64,000 nt of DNA from Oegoconia quadripuncta (lineage: Eukaryota; Arthropoda; Insecta; Lepidoptera; Autostichidae): NCBI GenBank assembly GCA_949316235.1, contig OX438755.1, positions 20,855,151-20,919,150 of the forward strand, in the 5' to 3' direction. Below are positions 52,263-63,875 of this stretch, in pieces. The position numbers and the translations under genes are program-made. The notes under the pieces were generated by a model, which was not told the DNA's origin, made no database searches, and worked only from the letters and a program-made list of their open reading frames with translations. Each line of letters opens with the position of its first letter. The stretch's first letter is position 1.

Positions 52263-52715
52263 AAGATAGATGATAGATAAAGCATTTATCTACGCCACTG
52301 CGTTCATACAATTACACAATTTTTAAATTACAAAGAAATATACATAAACGTAAAGACTAGAAAATACAAAGAGCGAGTGTGTGCCGCAGTAGCACAAATG
52401 GGTTATAACTCAGTGTGGCACATCACTCAAAGGGCGAAACACTGGTTTTCAGTTACAACCCCTACAAGTACGAGTGCATAAAAGTACGCGCATGTTCCCG
52501 TCTGCGTGTACATTTGTGGTCAATCGTGAGTGAAAAGTGTCGGTTGTTGATACAGTTAGTGTTGTGTAGTAATTTAAATTAATGACAATGATGTGACAAA
52601 AAGAAAAAGAGAAGTACATAGGCAGTTCCACTACAGGTGACGCTTTGGAATTCCAATTTTTTGTTTTTCCATTAAATGTGCCCTAAGATGTTTTTTGAAC
52701 AAGCTCAATGTTCTA
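52263..52715 (-). pseudogene. LINE-D C-terminus and 3' end, reversed
   Basis: GATAGATGATAGATAAAGCA tail at the left. The minus-strand frame 52631-52449 matches the plus copy at 59740-59920 (VSTTDTFHSRLTTNVHADGN). The right part gives FKKHLRAHLMEKQK-like codons. Confidence 0.75.
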
Positions 52716-53254
52716 TATATATAAGTATCTAAATAAGGTATTTTGATTTGATATTTCACCTAAATATTGTTTTATAATTTGGAGTGATATTATAAAGTTG
52801 TTTTAGTTGAAATAATAATAACATGTACTGTACGAATAGTTACCAATTTTCTGAATTCGTCTAACGATTTTTTTTTATTCGGAAAAGCGTCAAATCATAC
52901 TGGAATATGCCCTAGAAATACTGAGCCCGTGTTTTGTTTGTTCTAGATTATACTTAATAAGTTATCTTTGACCTATATTCTGTTCGCCACAGACTACTTA
53001 ACAGTTGTACAACTTTACATATAAAAATTAAATTAAAAGAATATTCTTACTAATAACTTCAAAACGTAACATTTTTACGTATATAGTCACGACCGTTATC
53101 CCAAATGGGCTGGTCACAGATATCCCAAAACATTAACGTTTGAATATTTCAAACACTAAAAGCTTAATGCTTGAAACACCTTTCGAAATACAGATATGTG
53201 CACTTGACAGGAAGTAAGGCCATCGCCATTAAAACGTGTAAATCTACTCGTATA
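52716..53254. other. Unassigned stretch
   Basis: 53100-53185 resembles the diverged repeat near 17785 and 31575. No gene. Confidence 0.35.
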
Positions 53255-53472
53255 GATGTCCGCCTGGCCAGCTACCACCATCTTATCTAAGTCTGCCACC
53301 AAACAGTAATATTAATAGCATTGTTGTGTATCCGTTGTCAGAGATAAGATGCCAATCCCCGAAATAAGATAGGGTTTTCGGGTCAGTACGCTTTTACTTT
53401 CGGCCTCATCTTCACTTAACATCAGATGGGGTTAAGGTCAAGTGCTAACCCGTAGTGCATAAAAAAAGATAT
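53255..53472 (+). repeat. SINE A, head missing
   Basis: ATGTCCGCCTGGCCAGCTAC to CCGTAGTGCATAAAAAAAG, diverged. Confidence 0.78.
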
Positions 53473-53689
53473 TTTTTAATGTAAACTCCCATAGTCCCCT
53501 TTAACGATACCCACGAGAAGAGATGGGTTACCATAAAATAAATTTGCTATTCCTTCAAGACCCATGAAATGAACATGAAACTCCAGGGTTCCTATTTTTA
53601 ACTTGTCATTTACCAGACTAGCAGACACTATAGTTAAACATTATTTCGTCAACAATCGTTGTTGTTTGAGAGGTTAAGTAACTTCTAAC

Positions 53690-53940
53690 TAATAAATGCG
53701 AAAGTTTCGATATTTGTTTGTTTGTTGTTCAATTAAGGGTGATACAGATTGATATGATATTTGGTATACTTATACCAAATATCATATCAATTATCCGGAT
53801 AAAAATGTTCTGTCTATATAGGTAGAACATTTTTATCCGGATAAAGTGAGTAAATCCCGCAATATTAAATTTGTACATATTTGTACATGCATTAAAAATA
53901 TCCGCGATAAAATGACTCCACCCAGGCCAAACAGTGAGCG
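53690..53940 (+). mobile_element. Helitron-like copy containing paired palindromes
   Basis: AATGCGAAAGTTTCGATATT start, AAAGTGAGTAAATCCCGC, TCCGCGATAAAATGACTCCA. The central part is replaced by two adjacent hairpins at 53749-53790 and 53791-53844. Confidence 0.5.
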
Positions 53941-53963
53941 AAAAGTGTATATTATATTATGTA

Positions 53964-54045
53964 TATACCGGATGAGTTTATTATGGTACGGAAAAAAATT
54001 GGCCATATTAGGTAAGTGAAATAGAAGTTATTGGCATAGGTAATA
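53964..54045 (+). repeat. Repeat L copy
   Basis: ATACCGGATGAGTTTATTAT and AGGTAAGTGAAATAGAAGTT. Confidence 0.65.
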
Positions 54046-55060
54046 TTTTTTTTAAAACGCACGCACCATTCTGGTGTTCATATGTGACTGGCGGTATTCG
54101 TAAATTTCCTATCATGCGAAATTTATATACTATTTTTTGAATCCCCCAACTTCGACACTACTCCGACACCACTCCGACACAACTCCGACACCAGACACTA
54201 CTCTAACAGTGTATTATGTTACTCGTTGTGTATACACTGTGGCACCCCGATGTTATTGTCATAAACATAATGAGCGAGACGCAACTCAACCCTCCCGCAT
54301 ATTTTCTGCAACAACAATTCGAAACATTCCACTTTGGAACATGTTGTGCTTCTTGAGTTCGTTAACGGGTGGGACTCACGCGTTTTTTTCTTCGATAATA
54401 ATGAAGCAAACAGGGTTGTGATTTGTGGACATAACTAAAGATAAGTAAGGAATTCAAGGGTTGTTTATAAAGAGGAAGTCATTAGTGATATCCTCCCAGC
54501 CCCCAGCGTACGCTGAGTCTGTTCCCACCACACACGCACGCATATCTTTTTTATTTTATTTATTATTATCTTTTGTAAAACTAAGGCCGTATTGACGGGG
54601 CAGTCTCAGGATTGAGATCAAGTCTCACTCTCAATAATATATTATATATTTGATACTGTTCAAATTCAGATTAGACGGAAGAAATAGAATAATCTCAAGT
54701 ACCATTCTATAAGTTTTTCTTAGTCTGGGGATAGTTTTATTAGTACGAGCCTTCTTTGATGTCGTGTTGCACTTATATATAGCTTATATTTATATTTATG
54801 TGTGTGTGTGGAAAATAAATTGTATTAATGGTATTAATGGTATATACAGGATATTTCTGTGAAACTAAATGACCTAAAAAGGTTTGTTTAGAATTAAGAA
54901 TATAATCGATTCATCATTTTCATCATTATACAGAATGGTTCGAGAATGATGAATTAAACGGAAAGGGGATAGGATGAAAACAGGTGTGTCATGGTCGTAG
55001 AACAAAAACAAAATTAACTTATATGATTCGATAATAGACAGACGGACACCGAAACAGTGC
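54046..55060. other. Unassigned stretch
   Basis: A short CCGACAC-type tandem run at 54150-54190. A plus frame at 54137-54421 has no recognisable domain. Confidence 0.3.
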
Positions 55061-55242
55061 GCGAAGTGTGAGTATTGTCTCGTTTTTAACTTTACCATCG
55101 CGTTCGCGTTTACGAAAAAAGTCCCTATGAAAAAAATCATTGTGCAAACTATCCGCTAGAGGCGCTGCACATTTGTCCATACAAATCGTCACGTAAACGT
55201 GAACGCGGTAGTATAAAAAGTCGAAACAAAACTCACACTACG
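55061..55242. mobile_element. 182-bp MITE-like element with imperfect TIRs
   Basis: The left 55061-55114 (GCGAAGTGTGAGTATTGTCT) and right 55190-55242 pair as long imperfect inverted repeats of about 53 bp. The loop contains CCGCTAGAGGCGCTGCAC at 55153-55170. No ORF. Confidence 0.65.
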
Positions 55243-55537
55243 CCCCCTGAACCGACTTATGTAATTGCTATCTTATAGAGGTATATTAGAGATGTAATTT
55301 AGAATAATGAAGCCTAAAAAAACGATAGCTTAGTCTAGATCTTTTTAGAAAGCTCTAATATTAATTTGTATCTTAATAACAATAAATACTAACTGATATT
55401 TAATTAGGCAGACTTTTGTTAAACACTGTTATCTTATTGATGGATAAAAAACAAGCATGTTAAAGTTAGGCATGCATGTGATTTTAGCTGAAAATGTCGA
55501 GTTGCATTGCTTAAGAAATAAAAATGAGTACTAATAT

Positions 55538-55777
55538 AAATAAATAAATAAATATTTCAGAAACTTACACCAATCATTCTAGTCCCAAATTAAGCAAAGC
55601 TTGTGCTATGGATACTAGATAACGGATAAACATACATAAATATTTATATTAACATCCAAGACTCGAGAATAAATGTTCGTATTCATCACACAAACATTTA
55701 CCCCTCGCGGGATTCGAACCCGCAACCGTTGGTTTCACTGATAGGGTCACTATCCATTACACCAATCGGTCGTCAAA
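55538..55777 (-). repeat. SINE C, complete, reversed
   Basis: Tail AAATAAATAAATAAATATTT at the left, AAGCAAAGCTTGTGCTATGG, GCGGGATTCGAACCCGCAAC and ACACCAATCGGTCGTC at the right. Confidence 0.85.
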
Positions 55778-55984
55778 TGTAACGATAATTTCCCTAAATG
55801 TTTTGAATTAAAAGAAATACCCATCAATTGAGCATTTTCATCTTTAGCTTATTTAGTTAATTACTTAGTACTTGCGTTTCTTACAAATGCTTATTTTTTT
55901 GCAATTGTTACTACGTTTACAACACTTTATTAAATGTTTTAAGAAAATCGCGCTTATTCGCTTTTCTGAGATCAAACCGTGTTT

Positions 55985-56260
55985 TCCCTGGGCTATAAGG
56001 TTGTTCATACATGCTCGTCGGTTTAGGGTACTCTTGACTAGGCCTTTCTTTAAGACGTCCCCGATTTGATAATGGTACCTTCGCCGTGGTTTTCCCCTAC
56101 CAACACTACCATCCACATTCGCATCGTAAATCTCTTTCGTAAGTCTTCTTTCATTCATCCTGTCCACATGTCCAAACCATCTCAGCATACCTTCTTCAAT
56201 CTTTGTCACTACATCTTCATTCACACTGCTTAACTCTGTTCTACTTATCTTGTTCTACTT
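55985..56260 (-). pseudogene. RTE ORF2 C-terminus
   Basis: The minus strand reads MNEDVVTKIEEGMLRWFGHV, DRMNERRLTKEIYDA, GRGKPRRR and then LKKGLVKSTLNRRACMNNL in one open frame. This is the C-terminal signature of RTE LINEs. RT and endonuclease are absent. Confidence 0.85.
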
Positions 56261-56569
56261 TAGGGTATTCAAATGAGCTGAATTTTTTTGTCATAAAAGA
56301 AACATATTGTTGTAATTATGAATTGTAAATTTAGAAATTCCCCGAAAACCTACGATATCATAATATAAATGTTTCGGCATATATCTAATAATCTAAATTT
56401 ACATTCAATAAATCACTTAAATCTTTCATACTCGACTTTCAAAAACTAGATGTTCCGAAAAAAGATCGAGCAGCGGTTGCTGTCGCTATAAGATCTAAAA
56501 GTTAAACTGTTTCACTTATTTACATCCTGCTCAACTTATTTAATTTATTTATTATTTTATTTTTATTTA
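56261..56569. other. Unassigned stretch
   Basis: No gene or repeat recognised. Confidence 0.3.
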
Positions 56570-56660
56570 ATACAATACAATACAAATACAAATATTCTTT
56601 ATTGCGCAAAAAATTTACAATAATTCAATTTAATTTAATTTAATCTAATTTAATTAATAA
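56570..56660 (-). repeat. LINE 3' tail with (TTGTA)n-like repeats, reversed
   Basis: ATACAATACAATACAAATAC then TATTCTTTATTGCGCAAAAA, like the 3' end of the CR1-like LINE at 35791. Confidence 0.55.
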
Positions 56661-56754
56661 TCATATTATTATTTTTATTGCTTACCAGAATCTGTGTAAA
56701 ACTTATTATTACTAATATAACATTAATATTAATTTGTACTGAGGGTTATTTAGA

Positions 56755-57080
56755 AATTAGAAGCTGAAAATCAGTGTTTTGCTCTTGAGCAATCCGACAC
56801 TGAGCTATGGCCCATTTGTGCCGCTGCAGCACACATATTATCACACATATCTATCATACATATATCATATATCCCTATATTTTGCGTGTACTTTTATATG
56901 TACTGTTTTTTTTTTTATTGCAACTGTACTGTAGTCTAAATTATGTGTATTAATTATTTATAAATGTTATTTAATGTATGTGTGTGGCTGGAGAAACAAA
57001 TAAACGTTTATCTTATCTTATCTTATCTTATCTTATCTTATCTTATCTTATCTTATCTTATCTTATCTTATCTTATCTTA
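56755..57080 (+). repeat. LINE-D 3' end with (TCTTA)14 tail
   Basis: GAAAATCAGTGTTTTGCTCT and GAGCTATGGCCCATTTGTGC, ending AAATAAACGTT then fourteen TCTTA units at 57011-57080. Confidence 0.75.
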
Positions 57081-57164
57081 TTTAAAAAAATATAGCGATG
57101 CATATTGCCATGGTGATGGGCTCACCCCCGGTAACGGGTGAATTTCTGAATTGAAGTAATACTA

Positions 57165-57594
57165 TAAATAAATGCAGTTGTGGAATGCACTACCACTAAA
57201 TATTCGCCACGCAGAATCGCTTGCAGTGTTTAAACTGCGTCTAAAGGAATATTATTTATCTCTCTTTAATGAATTGTATATACTGTTATATATATTTATG
57301 TGTATTTTATTATTGTACTTATTTATATGGTGTGTTTATCTTTGTATGTATTCCACTATACCTATGTATTTTCTATGTATCGTCTATGTACCTATTGATA
57401 TTTAAGTTATTCTGCTTTTACTTTGCACTATGCAACTACTTATTAAAAAAGCTTCTTTAACTGAGGTTGTCTGGAAGAAATCGCTATCAGCGATAAGACC
57501 GCCTTTGTACACTTCATCATCTATGTTAAATGTTCTTTGTATTTTATTTTTGTGTGCAATAAAGAATTTAATAATAATAATAATAATAAATCCG
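57165..57594 (+). pseudogene. LINE-H C-terminus and complete 3' end
   Basis: MQLWNALPLNIRHAESLAVF then KLRLKEYY is the CR1-like ORF2 C-terminal tail. The 3' UTR has GCGATAAGACCGCCTTTGTA and ends AATAAAGAATTTAATAATAA. This ties the LINE-H 3' ends to a coding family. Confidence 0.8.
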
Positions 57595-57806
57595 AAAGTT
57601 AGGATGTTTCTTCGTTCCTCAATCACGGCGAAACGTATGAACGGTGTTGAATTAAATTTGTTTTACATATATAGAACATACCCTGGATTATAACATAGGG
57701 TACTTTTTATCCTGATAAAGTGAGTACTTCCCGAATGCTAAATAAACATATCCGCGATAAAGTTATTTATTGCACACAGGCGAAGCCACGGGCGAACAGC
57801 TAATAA
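57595..57806 (+). mobile_element. Helitron-like copy
   Basis: CTCAATCACGGCGAAACGTA, TATCCTGATAAAGTGAGTAC and GCGAAGCCACGGGCGAACAG, ending near CTAAT. Full length but with a degraded terminus. Confidence 0.5.
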
Positions 57807-57944
57807 TTTCTAAATGTAATCCGTGGGCGTTGTTTTTAGCATTAAAAACTTTAGGCAGCTAAACGCTTATGTTTAGTATATCTTTCACCACCCCATTTGG
57901 GTTGAAGGTGGTGATTTTATGTGTGTATGTATCTAACGTCTAAT

Positions 57945-58465
57945 ACTTTAAATGCAAAAGTTTGGATGTTTTTTTATTGCTCAATCACGGATAAACGGAT
58001 GAACAGATTTGGATGAAATTTGGTATGTAGATAGATAATTTTTTTATGCTCAACGCAATGGTACTTAACCTCAATCACACCTGATGTTAAGTGAAGATGA
58101 GGTCGAAGGTGGAAGCGTACTGACCCGGAAACCCCAACACATTTGGGGGACTGGCTATCAACCGGAACACAACAATGCTATTAACATTGCTGCTTGGCGG
58201 CAGATTTGGTAGCTATCCAGGCGGGTATTTAAAATGCCCTACCACCAACCAAACCGAGTACTTAAACATGTACCCCGCTGGGGATCGCACCCGCGACCTC
58301 CGAATCGCAAACCCTATGACGTTTACATTGACCCACGGAGGCGGTTAAAACATATACTGGATTAAATATAGAACACTTTTTATCTCGATTAGGTGAGTAG
58401 TTCCCGCGGGACATACAAATTAAATATATCCGCTAAGTAATACCACGCATGGCGAAATGCTAGTT
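57945..58465 (+). mobile_element. Helitron-like copy split by SINE A
   Basis: 57945-58035 (ATGCAAAAGTTTGGATGTTT, GAAATTTGGTATGTAGATAG) continues at 58350-58465 (GGTGAGTAGTTCCCGCGGGA, GGCGAAATGCTAGTTA). The SINE lies between. Confidence 0.55.
58036..58349 (-). repeat. SINE A, complete, reversed, nested
   Basis: T-run and ATGCTCAACGCAATGGTACT at the left, GGGATCGCACCCGCGACCTC and GACCCACGGAGGCGG at the right. Small internal deletion near 58158 and 58206. Confidence 0.85.
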
Positions 58466-58907
58466 ATACTATAAAATGTGTGTGTATTTGTTGTCCTCAC
58501 GTGTATGTGAGTGTGTATGTATGACATGACGAAATGTTAAGGGGTAGTCTTTATTATTGAACCCTAAAAAATGAAAGTTATGACAGTTCAATTTAGTTGA
58601 AGTATTATAGCACGACAAGCTATGACACAGTTACGTAATAGCTTTTTTTCCTTTAACGCAACGTGAGGTCACGCGAATGAAAGGAATGCCAACATTTCTT
58701 ATTCAGACCACGGTAGGGGCTATAGTACAGTCACACACAAGTTTCTCTATTTACCCGACTGCCCAAGGAAGGAGGATAATGTTTTTCGAGTGTATGAATG
58801 TATGTATAATTCTATGTTAACTTCAGGGGGCCGATCGCGGTAAGTTTGAACGATAATGCCAAAGCCAAACCATAATCAAAAACGTTACGATAAGCACATT
58901 TGAAATA
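58466..58907. other. Unassigned stretch
   Basis: 58745-58795 reverses the short repeat near 2055 and 34575. No gene. Confidence 0.35.
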
Positions 58908-59330
58908 AAATGAAATGAAAATCATTTATTCATGTAGGCAATACAATATGCATTTATGAATGTCACTTGTTTTTTAAACTACCACTAGCTCGGAACGCGA
59001 CCACTACTGAGAAGAGCTAGCGAGAAACTCAGAGGGTTTGTCTTTTTTCAATCAGTCATTTACAATCTAGAAAGGTTACAACAATTTTTATATATCGTGT
59101 AGAGGAGCCGTTTAATCCCATGGATTACTATCATTAATGTAGTATAAAATTTTGTAATATCCCTTTTTACATAATTTTTGTATTATAATAAGTTTAAATT
59201 TATTAAGCGGAAGATTCCGTATATCCATGGGAACCTTGTTGTAGAAGCGCACACATTGACCTCTGAATGACTTACTAACTTTACTAAGTCTACAAAAAAG
59301 TACATCTAATTTACAAATTTCGTATCGCGC
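58908..59330 (-). pseudogene. LINE C-terminus and 3' end, reversed
   Basis: AATCATTTATTCATGTAGGC, GCTAGCGAGAAACTCAGAGG. Around 59190-59290 the minus strand reads VRFYNKVPMDI-like codons, as in the LINEs at 15353 and 19832. Confidence 0.65.
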
Positions 59331-59479
59331 TAATCATTTGAACGTAAATTAATCTAGTTTCTTTTTATAATACTCGTGGTTAGCTCTAAACATTTTGGGT
59401 TTGGTTTTACTTTGGTAGCGTCAAGAATTAAAGAAGGGATATTTTCCCCCACATAGTCGCATTCATATTAACAAGCCCC

Positions 59480-60115
59480 AACACTCACAGAAAATCAGAC
59501 AAATTCCAGTTGTATTACTTTATGAGGCCGATTCGATCATGTCTGACGATTCATAACCACAAGACCGTTGCATTTGCTGGCGCTTTCCGCTACCAGGCAA
59601 CGAAGTGCTGGAATAATATACCACCTCCATTAAGGCATATCGGATCATTAAGCTTGCTCAAAAAACACCTTAGGGCACATTTAATGGAAAAAACAAAAAA
59701 TTGGAATTCCAAAGCGTTACCTGTGGTGGAACTTCCTATGCACGTCTCTTTTTCCTTTTGTCACATCATTGTCATTCATTTAACTTGTTATCATAATTAC
59801 TACTCAACACTAGCTGTATCAACAACGGACACTTTTCACTCACGATTGACCACAAATGTACACGCAGACGGGAACATGCACGTACTTTTATGCACTCGTA
59901 CTTGTTGGGGTTGTAACTGAAAACCAGTGTTTCGCTCTTTGAGTGATGTGCCACACTGAGTTATAACCCATTTGTGCTACTGCGGCATACACTCGCTCTT
60001 TGTATTTTCTATCCTTTACTTTAATTTGTATGTATATTTCTTTGTAATTGAAATGTGTAGTTGTGGGAGCGCAGTGGCGTAAATAAATGCTTTATCTATC
60101 TATCTATCTATCCAT
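59480..60115 (+). pseudogene. LINE-D C-terminus and full 3' end
   Basis: The frame 59510-59920 reads RPIRSCLTIHNHKTVAFAGA, FRYQATKCWNNIPPPLRHIG and SLLKKHLRAHLM, a LINE ORF2 C-terminal tail. The 3' UTR CTGAAAACCAGTGTTTCGCT then AATAAATGCTTTATCTATCT ends in TATC units. Defines the LINE-D family with copies at 9895, 49925, 52263 and 56755. Confidence 0.82.
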
Positions 60116-60180
60116 CTCGATAAAGTGTGTTGTTCCCGCGGGATAAACAAATTTCCGCGATAAAGAATGCTACTGGAATT
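60116..60180 (+). repeat. Helitron-like fragment
   Basis: CGATAAAGTGTGTTGTTCCC and GGGATAAACAAATTTCCGCG directly after the LINE-D tail. Confidence 0.45.
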
Positions 60181-60210
60181 TGTCCAATTTTCTATGAGTG
60201 TTGGTGTTTG

Positions 60211-60450
60211 CTTTTTTTTTATGCATAACGGGTTGGTACTTCAATCACACCTTGACCTCAATCACACCTGATGTTAAGTGAAGATGAGGTCGAAGGTGGA
60301 AGCGTACTGACCCGGAAACCCAAATATTTGGGGAACTGGCTATCTTATCTCTGACAACCGGAACACAACAATGCTATCAACATTGCTGTTTAGCGGCAGA
60401 TTTAGATAAGATGATGGTTAGCTAGCCAGGCGGACATTGAAATTGCCCTC
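60211..60450 (-). repeat. SINE A, reversed, head missing
   Basis: TTATGCATAACGGGTTGGTA to GGCGGACATTGAAATTGCCC. An 18-bp local duplication around TCAATCACACC (60243-60270). Confidence 0.78.
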
Positions 60451-60555
60451 CAGGTTATGTCCTACCTATATATCAAATTTCATCCTAATTCATACGTTAG
60501 TAAACAAATAAACAAACACACATCCAAACTTTCTAATTTATAATACTAGTTAGAT
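60451..60555 (-). repeat. Helitron-like fragment, reversed
   Basis: CCTACCTATATATCAAATTT and ACATCCAAACTTTCTAATTT. Confidence 0.45.
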
Positions 60556-61289
60556 ACAATATTAATATTTACGCAGCAACACTCAATCCGACACCTTTTC
60601 CAAAACACAAGTAGCTAGGTATGTCACGACCCAAATTCAAGCGCTCATTTTTCATTCAAAATAAAAAAGCTGAAGCTTGCACAGGTTGTAATTTGCCTCA
60701 TTGTCCAGTAATTCTTCGTAATTGGTGGGCTAATGGAGGTTTTGTCGGGTAAGTGGAGGGTGGGGTGAGAATAGGACTAATGAATTACCTTTCAGTAGCC
60801 CTGCTTGAGGCCCGAGTGTGAAAAGAATCGGCATTCTATACGCTGCTGGTTTCATAGATCACCTGCCTCAAAAGGCGGGTAATGTAAAACATTTTTTTTT
60901 TAAGGAAACTCTATGAAATTCAGAATTATGGTGTTTGTGAACGAACCAAGTGTAGGTTTAAAATATAAGAAATAAAGTCTATTTAAAAACTAAATAGCGA
61001 CCCTCCCCAGCTAGATATAATATGCAGTCCGTCGTTGTACACAAATTCTGTATTAATGTAAAATCAATTGTGTTGCCTTTTTGTACATTAAAGCGTTTGT
61101 AAATAAACAAACAAACTTAGATTTGAGTTTAAATAAAAATATTTAAGACGTAACTTAGAAAAACTGTTCAAAAAAACTATTGAATCTTTCGTAAATCTTT
61201 ACAGTTAGTCACACAGTAGCGTGGGTAATCAGACGGGAGAAATACAGATAAACGAAGAGGCTTTTTAAAAAAGCATTAATATTATTATT
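60556..61289. other. Unassigned stretch
   Basis: No gene or repeat recognised. Confidence 0.3.
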
Positions 61290-61478
61290 GGTGTAATGGT
61301 TAGAAACTGTGACTGCTTCACCAAAAGGTTGCGCGTTCAAATTCCGCTATAGGGGCATATGTTTGTATGATGAATACAGACATGTATTCCCGAGTTATGG
61401 ATGTTTTTCATTTATACATGTATTTATATACAAAAAAAATGTATTTGTGTAGTTTATCAACCATCTAGTATCCATTGT
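61290..61478 (+). repeat. SINE B, partial
   Basis: GGTGTAATGGTTAGAAACTG, a damaged B-box (GCGTTCAAATTCCGC), GAGTTATGGATGTTTTTCAT. Stops at CATCTAGTATCCATTGTGG, before the CTAGATGGCGC tail. Confidence 0.75.
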
Positions 61479-62514
61479 GGCACTACTCCTAAACCAGGCT
61501 TCCAACTGATTGTTCAGGAGTAGGCCGCAATAAATAATAAAAATCAGGAACACTTGAATATTGTAATATTGTAATAAAAAGGCACTGTTATAAAACAATG
61601 CCTTTACGAATAATAAGAATGAATATGCGATAGCTCAGCGCACTCAGCGGAAATATAATACAATAGGGTTATAATATAATAAATTTGACAGAAACGTCCG
61701 AGCTTTAGAACTATTGAAAATATAATGACGTTGTTTTGTTCGGCCGTCTGAGTTCGAAATAGGAATTTGAATTTAAATATAGAGAAACGAAAAGGAAAAA
61801 GAACAAAAAGATTACTAACTAAAATCACCAACGAGACGCAATACCGTCACGTTACAATACTCGGCCTGCTCTGGAAGAAGAAATCCTGAGAAATCATAAT
61901 GAATCGAAAGGATTTCTTCGTTAAAAAATTAAATTACAAGAGAGAAAAAAAAAAAAAATTATACAAAAGTATATAAAAGAGACTTAAAATACAGTTCAAC
62001 AATGAAGAAGGTGAAAGGATGAGGTGCACGGATGATGTGGAGCAAATTTCGAAGGTGGTAATGGTATGAACAATGTAATATTTACAAGAGAACGATTTAA
62101 CCATCCATACATTCAGAGACATAACCTATCATACATCAATCTAGTAGTTATAGCTGCACAAGATTGGCAAACTAAAACAAGAGCAGACAAGAGTGTTTCT
62201 ATTATAATCAGAATGCACTCAAAAAAAACGTTCCCAAACAGTGAAGGCTTATTTAATCAGTCACTAACCGCTGAATTAGTTAGCGATTGATAAAGTATTT
62301 ACAAGAAGATTATGTCGATGACATAACTAACGAAAAGTTAGAGAAAAACAATTAACGAATAAGAGCAGTTCTACGGAAGGGTCTTGTTTTTGACAATTCG
62401 GTGGATGAATTTATATTTGGTTTTTAAAAGTTGTTTAATAACAAAGATTGAAGTGTACTTTATCCTGAATGCATGAATGACAATGGGACCACACATTGTG
62501 CAGTGGTTTATGAG
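61479..62514. other. Unassigned stretch with short ORF
   Basis: A plus frame 62066-62290 (NNVIFTRERFNHPYIQRHNL) is not recognised. A near-perfect hairpin lies at 61576-61604 (AAAGGCACTGTT / AACAATGCCTTT). No other feature. Confidence 0.3.
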
Positions 62515-63270
62515 TAAAGTTAATCACCGAATTGAGAAAGCACCGAATTAAGAAAATCAATCACCGAATTGTGAAATGGCCCAGCGAATTTAGAAAATGA
62601 ACCACCGAATTTAGAATCACTGTCACCTAATATAGAAATAATGTAATTAATGATGAAAATTACAAATACCTAAACTTTTTTGATTACTGACTGATAAGTT
62701 TATTAGTCAGATGATTAGTTGTAGGTTTAAGTGCCTATATTAGTGTTTCTGAAATAAAAGTAATTGATTAAAACAAAAATTAGAATCAGTGTATTTATTA
62801 TTATTTTTTAATTTTTAAATAAAGAACAAAGAAAAGAATTATAAGCTTATACTTATTTTAACTTAGCTTGATCAGTCTTCATTTTCATATTAGTGTATAT
62901 TATATATACCTCACGCTGTACCTACTTATTAATACTTGGTACTCAAACAGCTTAGTTATTAAGAATTTTCGAATCTATTAAAAATATATTAAAATAGTCC
63001 GCTTATTTATCAAAGAGAAAGAGACAAAATACTACCGAACTAGTGTAACAAATGACAGAGATGATGAACTAGATATCAATAATATTGTAAAACTATGTAT
63101 TAAGGCCACAGGCATAGGTATTTACTTCAAGCTTTATAACAAAATTAATATCCATTGCAATCACACATATTTACTATAAATTTTATAACAATACAGACAA
63201 GAGATCACTTGTATTCTTATTTTTCCATAAACATATTTCAATGTTCGCTCAATATATATATATATATATC

Positions 63271-63693
63271 TTAAAATATAAATTCATTTTCATCTTCAGA
63301 AAAATCTTCTAAGTTTAGCTCAGAAAAGTTAGTATCAGCCAGTGTTGGGGTAATTAAGGTGTCTAAGTTTATCTTGGCTTTCCAAATACTATCGTTTTCA
63401 GATAGATCTATATCCGACAATTTCAATTTAAAATCACTATCCTTCTTCCAGATCTTTTTCTTTGTAATATTTCCAGTTTTCACAGGGTCTAGTTCTCCGG
63501 TTTGATAATTTAGCACCACAGACTCATGTCTAGTTGATTTGTCCAAAGAACTGCTTGCCGTTGCCGGTTTAATTATTTTCGTCTTTTTGTTTATATCTCT
63601 CATATAACATCGGATCATTTTTAATTTTCTCCTTTCTCCTTCTCTCCGCAATCTTTTTCTTTTCCTTTTTTTCGGCTTCACTCAGTTTGTCCA
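63271..63693 (-). pseudogene. Protein-like exon, unknown family, probably frameshifted
   Basis: A strong 3' splice-like site (TTTTTTTTCAG) ends right before an ATG at 63693. The first frame gives a highly charged segment, MDKLSEAEKKEKKKIAERRR then KEKIKNDPMLYERYKQKD, and stops after 41 codons. The second frame takes over and runs to 63271 with LDKSTRHESVVLNYQTGELD, an acidic Asp/Leu-rich end (NFSELNLEDFSEDENEFIF) and a stop. The switch near 63585 suggests a one-base indel, or an untidy gene model. Basic N-terminus plus acidic C-terminus suggests a nucleic-acid-binding accessory protein. The family is not recognised. Confidence 0.45.
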
Positions 63694-63809
63694 TCTGAAA
63701 AAAAAGTACATTTAAATAAAACCGCCCAAGCAACTGTCACCTTTGATCCCCAAAAAAATTATTATAAAATTTTCATTGAATCCTTACAGTTGAATTATAG
63801 AATTACAGA

Positions 63810-63875
63810 AGAACTTACACCGAATTGAAATTTCACAGTAATAGTATTGTGAAATTTCAATTCGGTGTAAGTTCT
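63810..63875. repeat. Perfect 28-bp hairpin
   Basis: 63810-63837 and 63848-63875 are exact reverse complements (ACACCGAATTGAAATTTCAC core) around a 10-nt loop. Confidence 0.9.

Noticed and set aside
54137..54421. 94-codon plus ORF
   Set aside because: Driven by a CCGACAC tandem run; no recognisable domain.
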